Shown: positions 1 through 5,180 of the stretch, piece by piece
Position numbering within the stretch: the first letter of the stretch is position 1
How the letters are laid out: every line of letters begins with the position of its first letter
Assembly: GCA_021829055.1 (NCBI GenBank)
Contig: JAJZCS010000169.1
Coordinates: 1 to 5,180, forward strand
DNA length: 5,180 nt
Reading direction: 5' to 3'
Source: Pseudomonadota bacterium
GTDB taxonomy: Bacteria; Pseudomonadota; Alphaproteobacteria; Acetobacterales; Acetobacteraceae
The notes under the pieces: generated by a model
Database searches by the model: none
What the model saw: the letters and a program-made list of their open reading frames with translations, nothing else
What the model was told of the DNA's origin: nothing
Made by a program: the position numbers and the translations under genes

Positions 1-1
1 C

Positions 2-1021
2 ATGGCCGGGCCGACGTATATTGAGCCGATGCTGGCCGAGCCCGAGTTCCAAAAAAGCGAAGCGAACGGAACTCGCGGATTTGATGCGATCGACTACGGC
101 GCGTTCCTGATCATCCTTGTAATGGGCGCCTCGATCGATACCGCAAACCGGCTGGTGCCCGCGGACCTGCCGGCGATCGCGCCGTTTACGTTCAACGCAC
201 CGATATTCCTTGGTTGCGCGTTCTTCGCCTACTCGTACGGGCGCGGTCTTATTTGCAGCACACGAAAAGATCGACCGGCAGTCTGGCGCATGGTCGCTTA
301 CTTCACCGGTATCGCCCTGATCTACGGGGCAACGGAAACGCGCTTCGAATATCTCGCTGAGCACATGTTTTTCCTGAATCGCCTGCAACAGGTCGCGCTG
401 GGGGTCTTTGCTCCTTTCCTGCTTGCGTTCTCTTGGCCGCTCGAAAGCCTTATCCTTGGCGTTCCCGCGAAACTGCAGGCGATGGCTCGCCACCCCTCCG
501 TCGCCATGCCGCTGCGCATCGTGGCTCACCCTGCTACAGCCGCCCTTATCATGATCGCCACCACCGATGTCTGGCTGATTCCTTCGGTCGATTTTGCGTC
601 AATGCTGGACCCTCTATTGTATGACCTGATGAATCTCTCAATGATTCTCGCTGGTCTCTTGTTCTGGTTCGTGGTCATCGACCCAAGGCCATGCCCCCCT
701 TGTCGTCATACCTATCTCACGCGCATGTCCGCAGGCTTTCTGTCCATGTTCCCGCAAATTGCGGTCGCAGCGACGATTGCCCTGTCGACGACGAACTTCT
801 ACGATTTCTACGCTCTCTGCGGCCGCCTCTATCCATCGATATCTCCGCAATACGACCAGATGCTCGGTGGCATCATTCAATGGATACCGCCCGGCATGCT
901 CGACACGGCAGTGCTTTTCATCCTGCTCAGGGCAATTCATGCCAACGAGGAAAAGGCCGCGAAACAGATGATCGTCCCGGCCGGCTCCAAGGTTATCGAG
1001 GCGAAATGGACCGGGCGTTGA
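2..1021 (+). CDS. CtaG-like (caa3_CtaG family) cytochrome c oxidase assembly membrane protein; 5' end uncertain
   Basis: Polytopic inner-membrane protein of 339 residues from the first visible ATG. Hydrophobic segments lie at about 33-50, 62-82, 97-112, 122-145, 173-195, 205-227, 243-263 and 288-311. Family wording of caa3-type CtaG proteins is seen in 'EHMFFLNRLQQ' (120-130), 'APFLLAFSWP' (137-146), 'LYDLMNLSM' (206-214), 'GLLFWFVVIDPRP' (218-230), 'FPQIAVAATIALS' (250-262) and 'DQMLGGIIQWIP' (285-296). Members are thought to help copper delivery or assembly of haem-copper oxidases; that role is inferred here from family only. Oddities: several positions I remember as His in close relatives are Asn, Gln, Gly/Val or Asp, and a CPPC motif (231-234) follows the DPRP signature. 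Only one base precedes the ATG, so no ribosome binding site can be judged and the gene may begin further upstream; Met10 is a weaker alternative. No oxidase or copper gene is visible beside it. Family confident, exact role not. Confidence 0.8.
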   Translation: MAGPTYIEPMLAEPEFQKSEANGTRGFDAIDYGAFLIILVMGASIDTANRLVPADLPAIAPFTFNAPIFLGCAFFAYSYGRGLICSTRKDRPAVWRMVAYFTGIALIYGATETRFEYLAEHMFFLNRLQQVALGVFAPFLLAFSWPLESLILGVPAKLQAMARHPSVAMPLRIVAHPATAALIMIATTDVWLIPSVDFASMLDPLLYDLMNLSMILAGLLFWFVVIDPRPCPPCRHTYLTRMSAGFLSMFPQIAVAATIALSTTNFYDFYALCGRLYPSISPQYDQMLGGIIQWIPPGMLDTAVLFILLRAIHANEEKAAKQMIVPAGSKVIEAKWTGR

Positions 1022-1159
1022 CTCACGCAGGGAGCCTGCAGGCGAGTTTTCCGGCGGCACCCTTGGAAGCAAACGGGGCTTCATCGCTCGCATCAGATCG
1101 AGACACCACCCTTGCAGATCCGCTCAGTTGCGGCTAGGCCCCTTGGCCAAGACTGAGTA

Positions 1160-1174
1160 GCCGCGGGGCGCGGC
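1160..1174 (+). repeat. Short GC-rich hairpin in the bamA 5' leader
   Basis: A perfect 6-bp inverted repeat, GCCGCG / CGCGGC, encloses a 3-nt GGG loop and ends 29 nt before the bamA start codon. No T-run follows, so it is not a classical terminator. The 3' arm could instead pair CGCG (1169-1172) with CGCG (1179-1182), giving two mutually exclusive folds just before the ribosome binding site. A regulatory role is speculative. Confidence 0.35.
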
Positions 1175-1192
1175 AAGACGCGTGTTGGGTTT

Positions 1193-1197
1193 GGGAG
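1193..1197 (+). promoter_or_regulatory. Ribosome binding site deciding the GTG start of bamA
   Basis: GGGAG lies 6 nt before the GTG at 1204. This favours GTG over the next in-frame start, ATG at 1228 (Met9), which has only a poor GGGT upstream. Using the GTG also gives the signal peptide its positively charged n-region (R3, R5). Confidence 0.7.
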
Positions 1198-1203
1198 ATC
1201 ACG

Positions 1204-3576
1204 GTGCCGCGACTACGTTGGGTCCAGATGGCTTCGGTAGTTTTGGCCGCGGTGCCGGTTCTGTTGCCGACGCTCGCTGTTGCTGCGGGAACGGCCGCCA
1301 TGGCGGCGACCGCCACGCCGGCATCAGCCAACGATGGGGCAATAGGAAGCAGAATTGCCGCGATCAAGGTGATCGGCAATCACCGGATCACAGCGGCTAC
1401 GATCCTTTCGTACATCCTCCTCAGGCCGGGAGATCCGTTCAGCAGCCGGAAGATCAATCTGAGCCTGAAGACGCTTTACGCCACCGGCCTGTTTAGCAAC
1501 GTTTCGATCAACAGGCAGGGTAACGACCTGATGATCAGGGTTGTCGAAAACCCGGTGGTCAACGAAGTGTTTTTTCGCGGCAACAAGGTGCTGAAGGATA
1601 AGGATCTCTCGAAGAGTGTCTCTCTGAAGCCAGGCGCCGTTTTCACGCGGACTACAGCTGTAGCCGACACGAAGACAATCCTTGGCAAATACGCGAAGAA
1701 GGGCCATTACGACGCGAAAGTTAACGTCTCAATCGTCAAGCTCCCGGAAAACAGAGTGAACGTCGTGTTCAACTGCACGGACGGCCCTCAAACCCCGATC
1801 AGCAGGATCAATTTCATCGGTAACGCACATTATAGCCAGGCCAGGCTTCGCGGCGCCATCTCCTCGGGCCAGTCGACCTGGTACAGTTTTCTCTCGTCCT
1901 CCGATCAGTACAGTCCGGAGCGGGTCCGCTATGATGAGGAACTGCTTCGTCGCTTCTATTTTCACCACGGCTACGCCGACTTCCGGATCAAGAGTACAAC
2001 GGCGCAGCTCGCACCGAACCGGAAGTCCTTCTATCTGACCTTTGTAATTGACGAGGGGCCTCGCTATCGGATCAGCTCCGTCCGGGTCGTGTCATCGATC
2101 AAGCACCTGTCGGCAAGCAGCCTTCGCGGCCTCGTGCATATCTACAAGGGTGATTGGTTTGACGGTGACGCCCTGCGCAGCGCCGTCAAGGCCATCTCCG
2201 ATGCGGTCCAGAACAGGGGTTTCGCCTTCGCCCAAGTCGAACCCGATATCGCCGAAGACCACAAGAATGACACGATCGCGCTGACGTTCCGGGTCATTGA
2301 AGGCCCACGCGTCTATATCAACAGCGTCAACATTTTCGGAAACACCCGGACCGATGATGCGGTGATCCGCCGGCAGATCACCCTCGCCCCCGGAGATCCG
2401 TTCAACCAGAATGCCGTGGATCAGTCCAAACAGAACCTCGAAAACCTGGGGTTTTTCAAACCCCAAAGCGTTTCAATCAAGCCAACGCCTGCTAGCCAGC
2501 CCGACGAGGTCAATCTTGGCGTAAGAGTAGCTGAGCAGTCTACGGGTCAGTTCTCTCTGGGTGGCGGTTACTCGACCGGCCTTGGCGCGCTGGCAAATGC
2601 CGGTCTCAGCCAGAACAACTTTCTCGGAACCGGCATTAACGCCTCGATAAGCGCCCTCGTCGCGCAAAGAGGAACACAGTATAATCTTGGGGTTACAAAT
2701 CCGTATTTCTACGGCCGTAACCTGCTTGCCGGCGTCGATTTGTTCCGGACAGACACGTATAATTACAGCAGTTACGTCTTCAGCGAAAGTGCGGTCGGCG
2801 CCGATATACGCCTCGGTTGGCGTTACAACCGTCACATCAGCCAGACCTTCACGTACACAATCTCCAGTCGGACGATCTACAACGTAGCTAGTGGCGTGAG
2901 TTTTTACATCCTCAACGAGGAAGGAAAGACAAGCCTTTCGCAGGTGGGGCAAAGCCTCACTTTTGATTATCTCAATAACATCATCAACCCGTCGAAAGGC
3001 AGTGCGTTCACATTCAACACGGATTTCGCTGGCCTTGGCGGCACGGCCAAGTTTGTCCGCGTTGGAATTCACGCATCCCATTACATCCCGCTCAAGCACT
3101 ACCTCGGCAACAAGGACTGGGTCCTGGAGTTCCGCGGCCATGTTGGTTACCTGTTTGATCTTTTTGGATACAAAACGACTTTGGCAGACCGTTACTTCCT
3201 TGGTGGCGACAGCTTGCTCGGCTTCCAGGATGGCGGCGTCGGGCCGCACGACACGACATTTGGTGACAGCCTCGGCGGTCGTTTCATCTGGACGGGGGAC
3301 ACGCTTCTACACTTCCCGTTGCCTGCCGGCCGAGGCACGGGACTGTCAGGTTTCGCCTTCATTGACGTCGGGAGCCTGTCACTGATAAGCAACCAGACTT
3401 TGAATGGCAAACCGCTGCCGATCTATGACAATGCGGCACCTCGTGTTTCGGCAGGTGTCGGTATCTCCTGGGATACCCCTTTTGGCATGATCGACGTGTC
3501 CTTTGCCGAGCCGATCAAGAAATACAAATACGACCAGGTCGAACAATTCCGTGTTTCCTTTGGAAAGAGGTTCTAA
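1204..3576 (+). CDS. bamA: BamA, outer membrane protein assembly factor (Omp85 family)
   Basis: Core of the BAM complex, which folds and inserts beta-barrel proteins into the outer membrane; 790 residues, close to the usual length. A signal peptide is visible (basic start, hydrophobic 10-28, likely cleavage after the ASA at 40-42). Five POTRA domains follow at roughly 51-117, 118-194, 195-285, 286-367 and 368-445; POTRA3 has the typical 'RRFYFHHGYADFRI' (249-262). The C-terminal half (about 446-790) is the 16-strand barrel, with 'GGGYSTGLG' near its start, 'FIDVG' (719-723, the FxDxG motif), 'DTPFGMIDVSFAEPI' (758-772) and a terminal 'QFRVSFGKRF' beta-signal ending in Phe. The loop-6 motif reads 'SLLGFQDGG' (670-678): Leu672 stands where an Arg is nearly always found. 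The start is GTG with a good GGGAG. skp follows after 2 nt, so the two are surely co-transcribed; rseP, the common upstream neighbour, is missing. Identification is certain. Confidence 0.97.
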   Translation: MPRLRWVQMASVVLAAVPVLLPTLAVAAGTAAMAATATPASANDGAIGSRIAAIKVIGNHRITAATILSYILLRPGDPFSSRKINLSLKTLYATGLFSNVSINRQGNDLMIRVVENPVVNEVFFRGNKVLKDKDLSKSVSLKPGAVFTRTTAVADTKTILGKYAKKGHYDAKVNVSIVKLPENRVNVVFNCTDGPQTPISRINFIGNAHYSQARLRGAISSGQSTWYSFLSSSDQYSPERVRYDEELLRRFYFHHGYADFRIKSTTAQLAPNRKSFYLTFVIDEGPRYRISSVRVVSSIKHLSASSLRGLVHIYKGDWFDGDALRSAVKAISDAVQNRGFAFAQVEPDIAEDHKNDTIALTFRVIEGPRVYINSVNIFGNTRTDDAVIRRQITLAPGDPFNQNAVDQSKQNLENLGFFKPQSVSIKPTPASQPDEVNLGVRVAEQSTGQFSLGGGYSTGLGALANAGLSQNNFLGTGINASISALVAQRGTQYNLGVTNPYFYGRNLLAGVDLFRTDTYNYSSYVFSESAVGADIRLGWRYNRHISQTFTYTISSRTIYNVASGVSFYILNEEGKTSLSQVGQSLTFDYLNNIINPSKGSAFTFNTDFAGLGGTAKFVRVGIHASHYIPLKHYLGNKDWVLEFRGHVGYLFDLFGYKTTLADRYFLGGDSLLGFQDGGVGPHDTTFGDSLGGRFIWTGDTLLHFPLPAGRGTGLSGFAFIDVGSLSLISNQTLNGKPLPIYDNAAPRVSAGVGISWDTPFGMIDVSFAEPIKKYKYDQVEQFRVSFGKRF
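2447..2465 (+). repeat. Perfect inverted repeat inside bamA (POTRA5 coding region)
   Basis: TGGGGTTT, then a TTC loop, then AAACCCCA: a perfect 8-bp stem in the codons for the 'LGFFKPQ' stretch of POTRA5. The protein sequence here is a normal family motif, so the repeat may be a by-product of codon choice. No T-run suited to termination follows. Confidence 0.3.
3562..3570 (+). promoter_or_regulatory. Ribosome binding site deciding the GTG start of skp/ompH
   Basis: GGAAAGAGG lies within the last codons of bamA, 8 nt before the GTG at 3579. The alternative in-frame ATG at 3594 (Met6) has no purine-rich stretch at the right distance. The GTG is 2 nt past the bamA TAA, which suggests translational coupling. 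Confidence 0.7.
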
Positions 3577-3578
3577 GA

Positions 3579-4349
3579 GTGACGCACTCCACGATGACCA
3601 AGACCAAGCTTTTTATGTTGCTGCCTTCCCTTGCGCTGTCTCTTGGGGTTGCGTGGGCCCAGACCAGCAACGGCCCGGGGTATTTCATTCCGAAAGCCCC
3701 CGTCCCACCGGCACAGAACAAGGTAATACCAACCCAGCCGCCGCCTTCAGCGCAGACCAGCGCGCAAAGCGCTGTCGAAGAAGCGGAAAAATTACCGCCG
3801 ATCCCTAATCTCCCAACCTTGTCGCCGGAAAGCACACCGCCTGCGGCCGTGATCGGCACGCTTTCGGTTCCCGAGATCCTGCAAAAATCGACGGCTATGA
3901 TTGGCATCGAAAAGGTCATTGAGGGCCGGCGCGCAGTGTTGGCGAAAGAGGCGGAGGCGGAGCAAAAGAAGCTCCAGGCCGAACAGAAAACCATCGAGGC
4001 GGAGCAGAAAAAGCTCGGCAAGAAGGAAATCGCCTCTAAAGAGAAGGCGCTACAACAGGAAATCGAAGCGGCCCAGGTTAAATTCCATAACAAGGACGTC
4101 GCAATTCAGATTGCCGGGAGGAAAGCCGTTGGCAAAGTGCAGGCCATGCTCATCGCGGTAATCCGTCAGGTTGCTCGGGCGCACGGCATGAACCTCGTGC
4201 TGCACCGTTCACAGACCGTCCTGAACGCTAACGGGTTCGACGTCTCCCAGGAGGTCGTCACACGCCTGAACAAGCTCCTGCCGGCTGTGGCGGTGCCACC
4301 CTCGATCGTGCCCAAAGGCGCCGCAGCGATAGAACCGCAGAAGCCGTAA
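3579..4349 (+). CDS. skp: Skp/OmpH family periplasmic chaperone
   Basis: Periplasmic holdase that carries unfolded outer-membrane proteins to the BAM complex, known as a jellyfish-shaped trimer in E. coli. The 256-residue product has a clear signal peptide (KTK, hydrophobic 11-25, cleavage after AWA at 25-27). A low-complexity segment follows at about 28-90, with 16 prolines between residues 31 and 90. The OmpH domain then begins: 'VIGTLSVPEILQKS' (91-104) is the first strand and helix, about 111-180 is a charged Glu/Lys/Gln/Ala coiled coil forming the tentacle, and 'VARAHGMNLVLHRSQTVL' (198-215) with 'VSQEVVTRLNKLLP' (222-235) closes the body domain. The protein is much longer than E. coli Skp (161 residues as precursor), mostly because of the Pro-rich segment and a short tail rich in Pro/Ala (236-256). 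It lies 2 nt after bamA and 33 nt before the chosen lpxD start, the classic envelope operon order. Family assignment is firm; the role of the Pro-rich part is unknown. Confidence 0.93.
   Translation: MTHSTMTKTKLFMLLPSLALSLGVAWAQTSNGPGYFIPKAPVPPAQNKVIPTQPPPSAQTSAQSAVEEAEKLPPIPNLPTLSPESTPPAAVIGTLSVPEILQKSTAMIGIEKVIEGRRAVLAKEAEAEQKKLQAEQKTIEAEQKKLGKKEIASKEKALQQEIEAAQVKFHNKDVAIQIAGRKAVGKVQAMLIAVIRQVARAHGMNLVLHRSQTVLNANGFDVSQEVVTRLNKLLPAVAVPPSIVPKGAAAIEPQKP
3957..4019 (+). repeat. Three tandem 21-bp heptad repeats in skp/ompH
   Basis: Residues 127-147 read AEQKKLQ, AEQKTIE, AEQKKLG: three successive 7-residue units, each 21 bp. The DNA copies are similar but not identical (for example GCGGAGCAAAAG, GCCGAACAGAAA, GCGGAGCAGAAA). 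They lie in the predicted coiled-coil tentacle, where a heptad period is expected, and may reflect past tandem duplication that adjusted tentacle length. Confidence 0.6.
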
Positions 4350-4355
4350 TTTCTC

Positions 4356-4398
4356 GGGGGGTACAGTGATGCTTTACTTGGGATGCCTGACCACGTAG
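4356..4398 (+). promoter_or_regulatory. lpxD leader: G6 ribosome binding site and 10-codon mini-ORF
   Basis: A GGGGGG run (4356-4361) lies 7 nt before ATG 4369 and 4 nt before an adjacent in-frame GTG at 4366. That reading frame stops at TAG 4396-4398, giving at most a 10-residue peptide (MLYLGCLTT from the ATG). The frame differs from lpxD. The mini-ORF overlaps the lpxD ATG at 4383 and ends 2 nt before a second lpxD ATG at 4401, a layout that would suit translational coupling. The sequence facts are direct; the coupling is inference. Confidence 0.4.
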
Positions 4399-5180
4399 CC
4401 ATGGACCCACCGGGAGATCCACGTTTCTTTTCCCGATGCGGCCCGTTCAGCCTGACGGAAATCGCCCTGGCGATTGGCGCACCGCCGCCGGTCGCCTCCG
4501 GCGACCGGCTGTTTCGTGGCGTCGCGCCATTGCAAAGCGCCGGCCCGGAAGAGGTCAGCTTTCTCGACAATTTGCGGTACCAGAAGCTGCTCGCCGAGAC
4601 AGGTGCAGGTGCCGTGATCCTGATTTCCCAACTCGCGCATCGAGTTCCAAGCCACGCGATCGCACTTACGGTTGCGGAACCCTATCTCGCCTGGGCGCGC
4701 GCCTGCTCGCTCTTTCATCCACCTCCCGAGCCAATACCCGGCATTCACCCCACCGCCATCGTGGACCCCAGCGCCGAAATTGACACGATGGTGGCGGTCG
4801 GAGCGCTCGCCATCATCGGACCACGGGTAAAGCTCGGCCGGCGCAGTGTGATCGGTCCTCACAGTGTCATCGGGGCCGGCGTCGTGATTGGCGCCGATTG
4901 CCGTGTCGGCGGCAGCGTCACCATTTCCCACACGTTACTCGGTGAGCGGGTCACTATCCATGAGGGCGCCCGAATCGGTCAAGACGGCTTCGGCTTTGCA
5001 TCATCTCCGACGGGATTTGTCAGTGTTCCGCAACTGGGGCGGGTTATTATTGAGAACGACGTCCATGTGGGCGCCAATACTACGATCGACCGCGGCTCAT
5101 CACAGGACACAATCATCGGTGCCGGCACGCGCATTGATAATCAGGTTCAAATCGGCCACAACGCTCGCCTTGGCGACAGC
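4383..5180 (+). CDS. lpxD: LpxD, UDP-3-O-acyl-glucosamine N-acyltransferase (3' end cut by window)
   Basis: Third enzyme of lipid A synthesis in the cytoplasm: it transfers a 3-hydroxyacyl chain from acyl-ACP to the 2-amino group of UDP-3-O-acyl-glucosamine. The first 266 residues are present with no stop before the window end; E. coli LpxD has 341, so the last left-handed helix turns and C-terminal helices are missing. The N-terminal uridine-binding domain has 'SFLDNLRY' (59-66), with Phe60, Asn63 and Tyr66 at the spacing of nucleotide-binding residues in Chlamydia LpxD. Hexapeptide repeats begin at about 121. Signature blocks are 'GQDGFGFA' (199-206), 'VGANTTIDRG' (229-238) and 'DNQVQIGHN' (252-260), whose His259 matches the catalytic His239 of E. 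coli. Start is ambiguous: ATG 4383 and ATG 4401 (Met7) both lack a good ribosome binding site, and no other in-frame start follows the skp stop. I chose 4383. It lies in the bamA-skp-lpxD operon. Confidence 0.94.
   Translation, partial: MPDHVAMDPPGDPRFFSRCGPFSLTEIALAIGAPPPVASGDRLFRGVAPLQSAGPEEVSFLDNLRYQKLLAETGAGAVILISQLAHRVPSHAIALTVAEPYLAWARACSLFHPPPEPIPGIHPTAIVDPSAEIDTMVAVGALAIIGPRVKLGRRSVIGPHSVIGAGVVIGADCRVGGSVTISHTLLGERVTIHEGARIGQDGFGFASSPTGFVSVPQLGRVIIENDVHVGANTTIDRGSSQDTIIGAGTRIDNQVQIGHNARLGDS
4487..4509 (+). repeat. Perfect 10-bp-stem hairpin inside the 5' part of lpxD
   Basis: Arms GCCGGTCGCC and GGCGACCGGC enclose a 3-nt TCC loop. The stem is perfect and almost entirely G-C, so it should be very stable in mRNA or single-stranded DNA. 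It covers lpxD codons 35-43 (around PVASGDR), a variable link in the uridine-binding domain; the length there matches E. coli LpxD, so it is not an obvious insertion. No T-run follows, so a Rho-independent terminator is unlikely. Confidence 0.55.

Larger units (their letters stand above)
1022..1203 (+). other. Intergenic region between the CtaG-like gene and bamA
   Basis: A 182-bp gap containing no supported gene. It should hold the end of the upstream transcript and, since bamA is not tightly linked to the gene before it, probably a promoter for bamA-skp-lpxD. I could not find a convincing one: the best sigma70-like pair is TTGCAG (1112-1117) with TAGGCC (1135-1140), and the -10 half matches poorly. 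A 10-bp palindrome GCCTGCAGGC (1034-1043) followed by GAGTTTT is too weak to call a terminator. A GC-rich hairpin (1160-1174) and the bamA Shine-Dalgarno (1193-1197) are listed separately. Confidence 0.6.

Noticed and set aside
1034..1050. GCCTGCAGGC palindrome followed by GAGTTTT after the CtaG-like gene, as a possible terminator
   Set aside because: With a real loop only about 3 bp can pair, and the T-run is 4 nt and offset; too weak to call.
691..1137. 148-codon plus-strand frame overlapping the end of the CtaG-like gene
   Set aside because: Most of it is a shifted frame of the membrane protein's conserved C-terminal half, and the rest runs into the intergenic region without any recognisable protein features.
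1112..1140. TTGCAG with 17-bp spacing to TAGGCC as a bamA promoter
   Set aside because: The -10 half matches TATAAT at only two positions; not better than chance in a 182-bp region.
1294..1307. Perfect 14-bp palindrome GCCGCCATGGCGGC in the bamA signal-peptide region
   Set aside because: It falls in Ala/Met codons (AAMAA) of a GC-rich signal peptide, where GCC/GCG codons produce such palindromes easily.
1429..2404. Exact 13-bp repeat GGAGATCCGTTCA at 1429-1441 and 2392-2404
   Set aside because: Both copies encode the PGDPF motif at equivalent points of POTRA1 and POTRA5; this is ordinary homology between POTRA domains.
2473..3249. 258-codon open frame on the minus strand opposite bamA
   Set aside because: It lies wholly antisense to the barrel region of a certain bamA, shows no recognisable domain, and long antisense frames are expected in GC-rich genes.
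3515..4093. 192-codon minus-strand frame rich in Ser, Cys and Phe
   Set aside because: It is the antisense shadow of the Glu/Lys/Ala-rich coiled coil of skp; its composition follows directly from those codons.
3901..4161. 86-codon Arg/Lys-rich frame inside skp that looks like a basic nucleic-acid-binding protein
   Set aside because: The basic character arises from reading GAG/GCG/AAG codons one base out of frame; there is no ribosome binding site or independent support.
4756..4791. Inverted repeat CCATCGTG / CACGATGG with a 20-nt loop in lpxD
   Set aside because: A short stem with a long loop inside repetitive hexapeptide codons; nothing sets it apart from chance.
4374..4931. 185-codon minus-strand frame opposite lpxD
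   Set aside because: It is antisense to clear LpxD sequence, and the product resembles no family.

Overview
The window looks like chromosomal DNA of an alphaproteobacterium with fairly high GC. Acetobacteraceae or a related Rhodospirillales lineage is my best guess. This rests on the style of the proteins: BamA with the alphaproteobacterial POTRA3 wording 'LLRRFYFHHGYADFRI', a Skp/OmpH protein with a long proline-rich segment after the signal peptide, and an LpxD beginning '..DPRFFSRCGPFSL'. There is no 16S gene or other marker, so the family-level placement is inference.

Layout, all genes on the + strand: (1) 2-1021, a polytopic membrane protein of the caa3-type CtaG family (cytochrome c oxidase assembly). 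Its true start may lie before the window. (2) 1022-1203, a 182-bp intergenic stretch with a small GC-rich hairpin and the bamA ribosome binding site, but no convincing promoter or terminator. (3) 1204-3576, bamA, the outer-membrane beta-barrel insertase, complete with signal peptide, five POTRA domains and barrel. (4) 3579-4349, the periplasmic chaperone Skp/OmpH, 2 nt behind bamA. (5) 4383-5180, lpxD, the lipid A acyltransferase, cut off by the window end after residue 266.

The order bamA-skp-lpxD is the classic envelope-biogenesis operon, normally followed by fabZ-lpxA. Skp carries unfolded outer-membrane proteins across the periplasm, BamA folds them into the outer membrane, and LpxD makes the lipid A precursor of that membrane's outer leaflet. 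The usual upstream neighbour rseP is absent, and a CtaG-like gene sits there instead.

I see no mobile element, CRISPR array, RNA gene or new multi-gene system. The points worth a second look are: a Leu in place of the near-invariant Arg of the BamA '(V/L)RGF' loop-6 motif; a CtaG homologue that seems to have lost several family histidines but carries a CPPC motif; an lpxD start region where the only good ribosome binding site serves a 10-codon mini-ORF; and a perfect 10-bp-stem hairpin early in lpxD.
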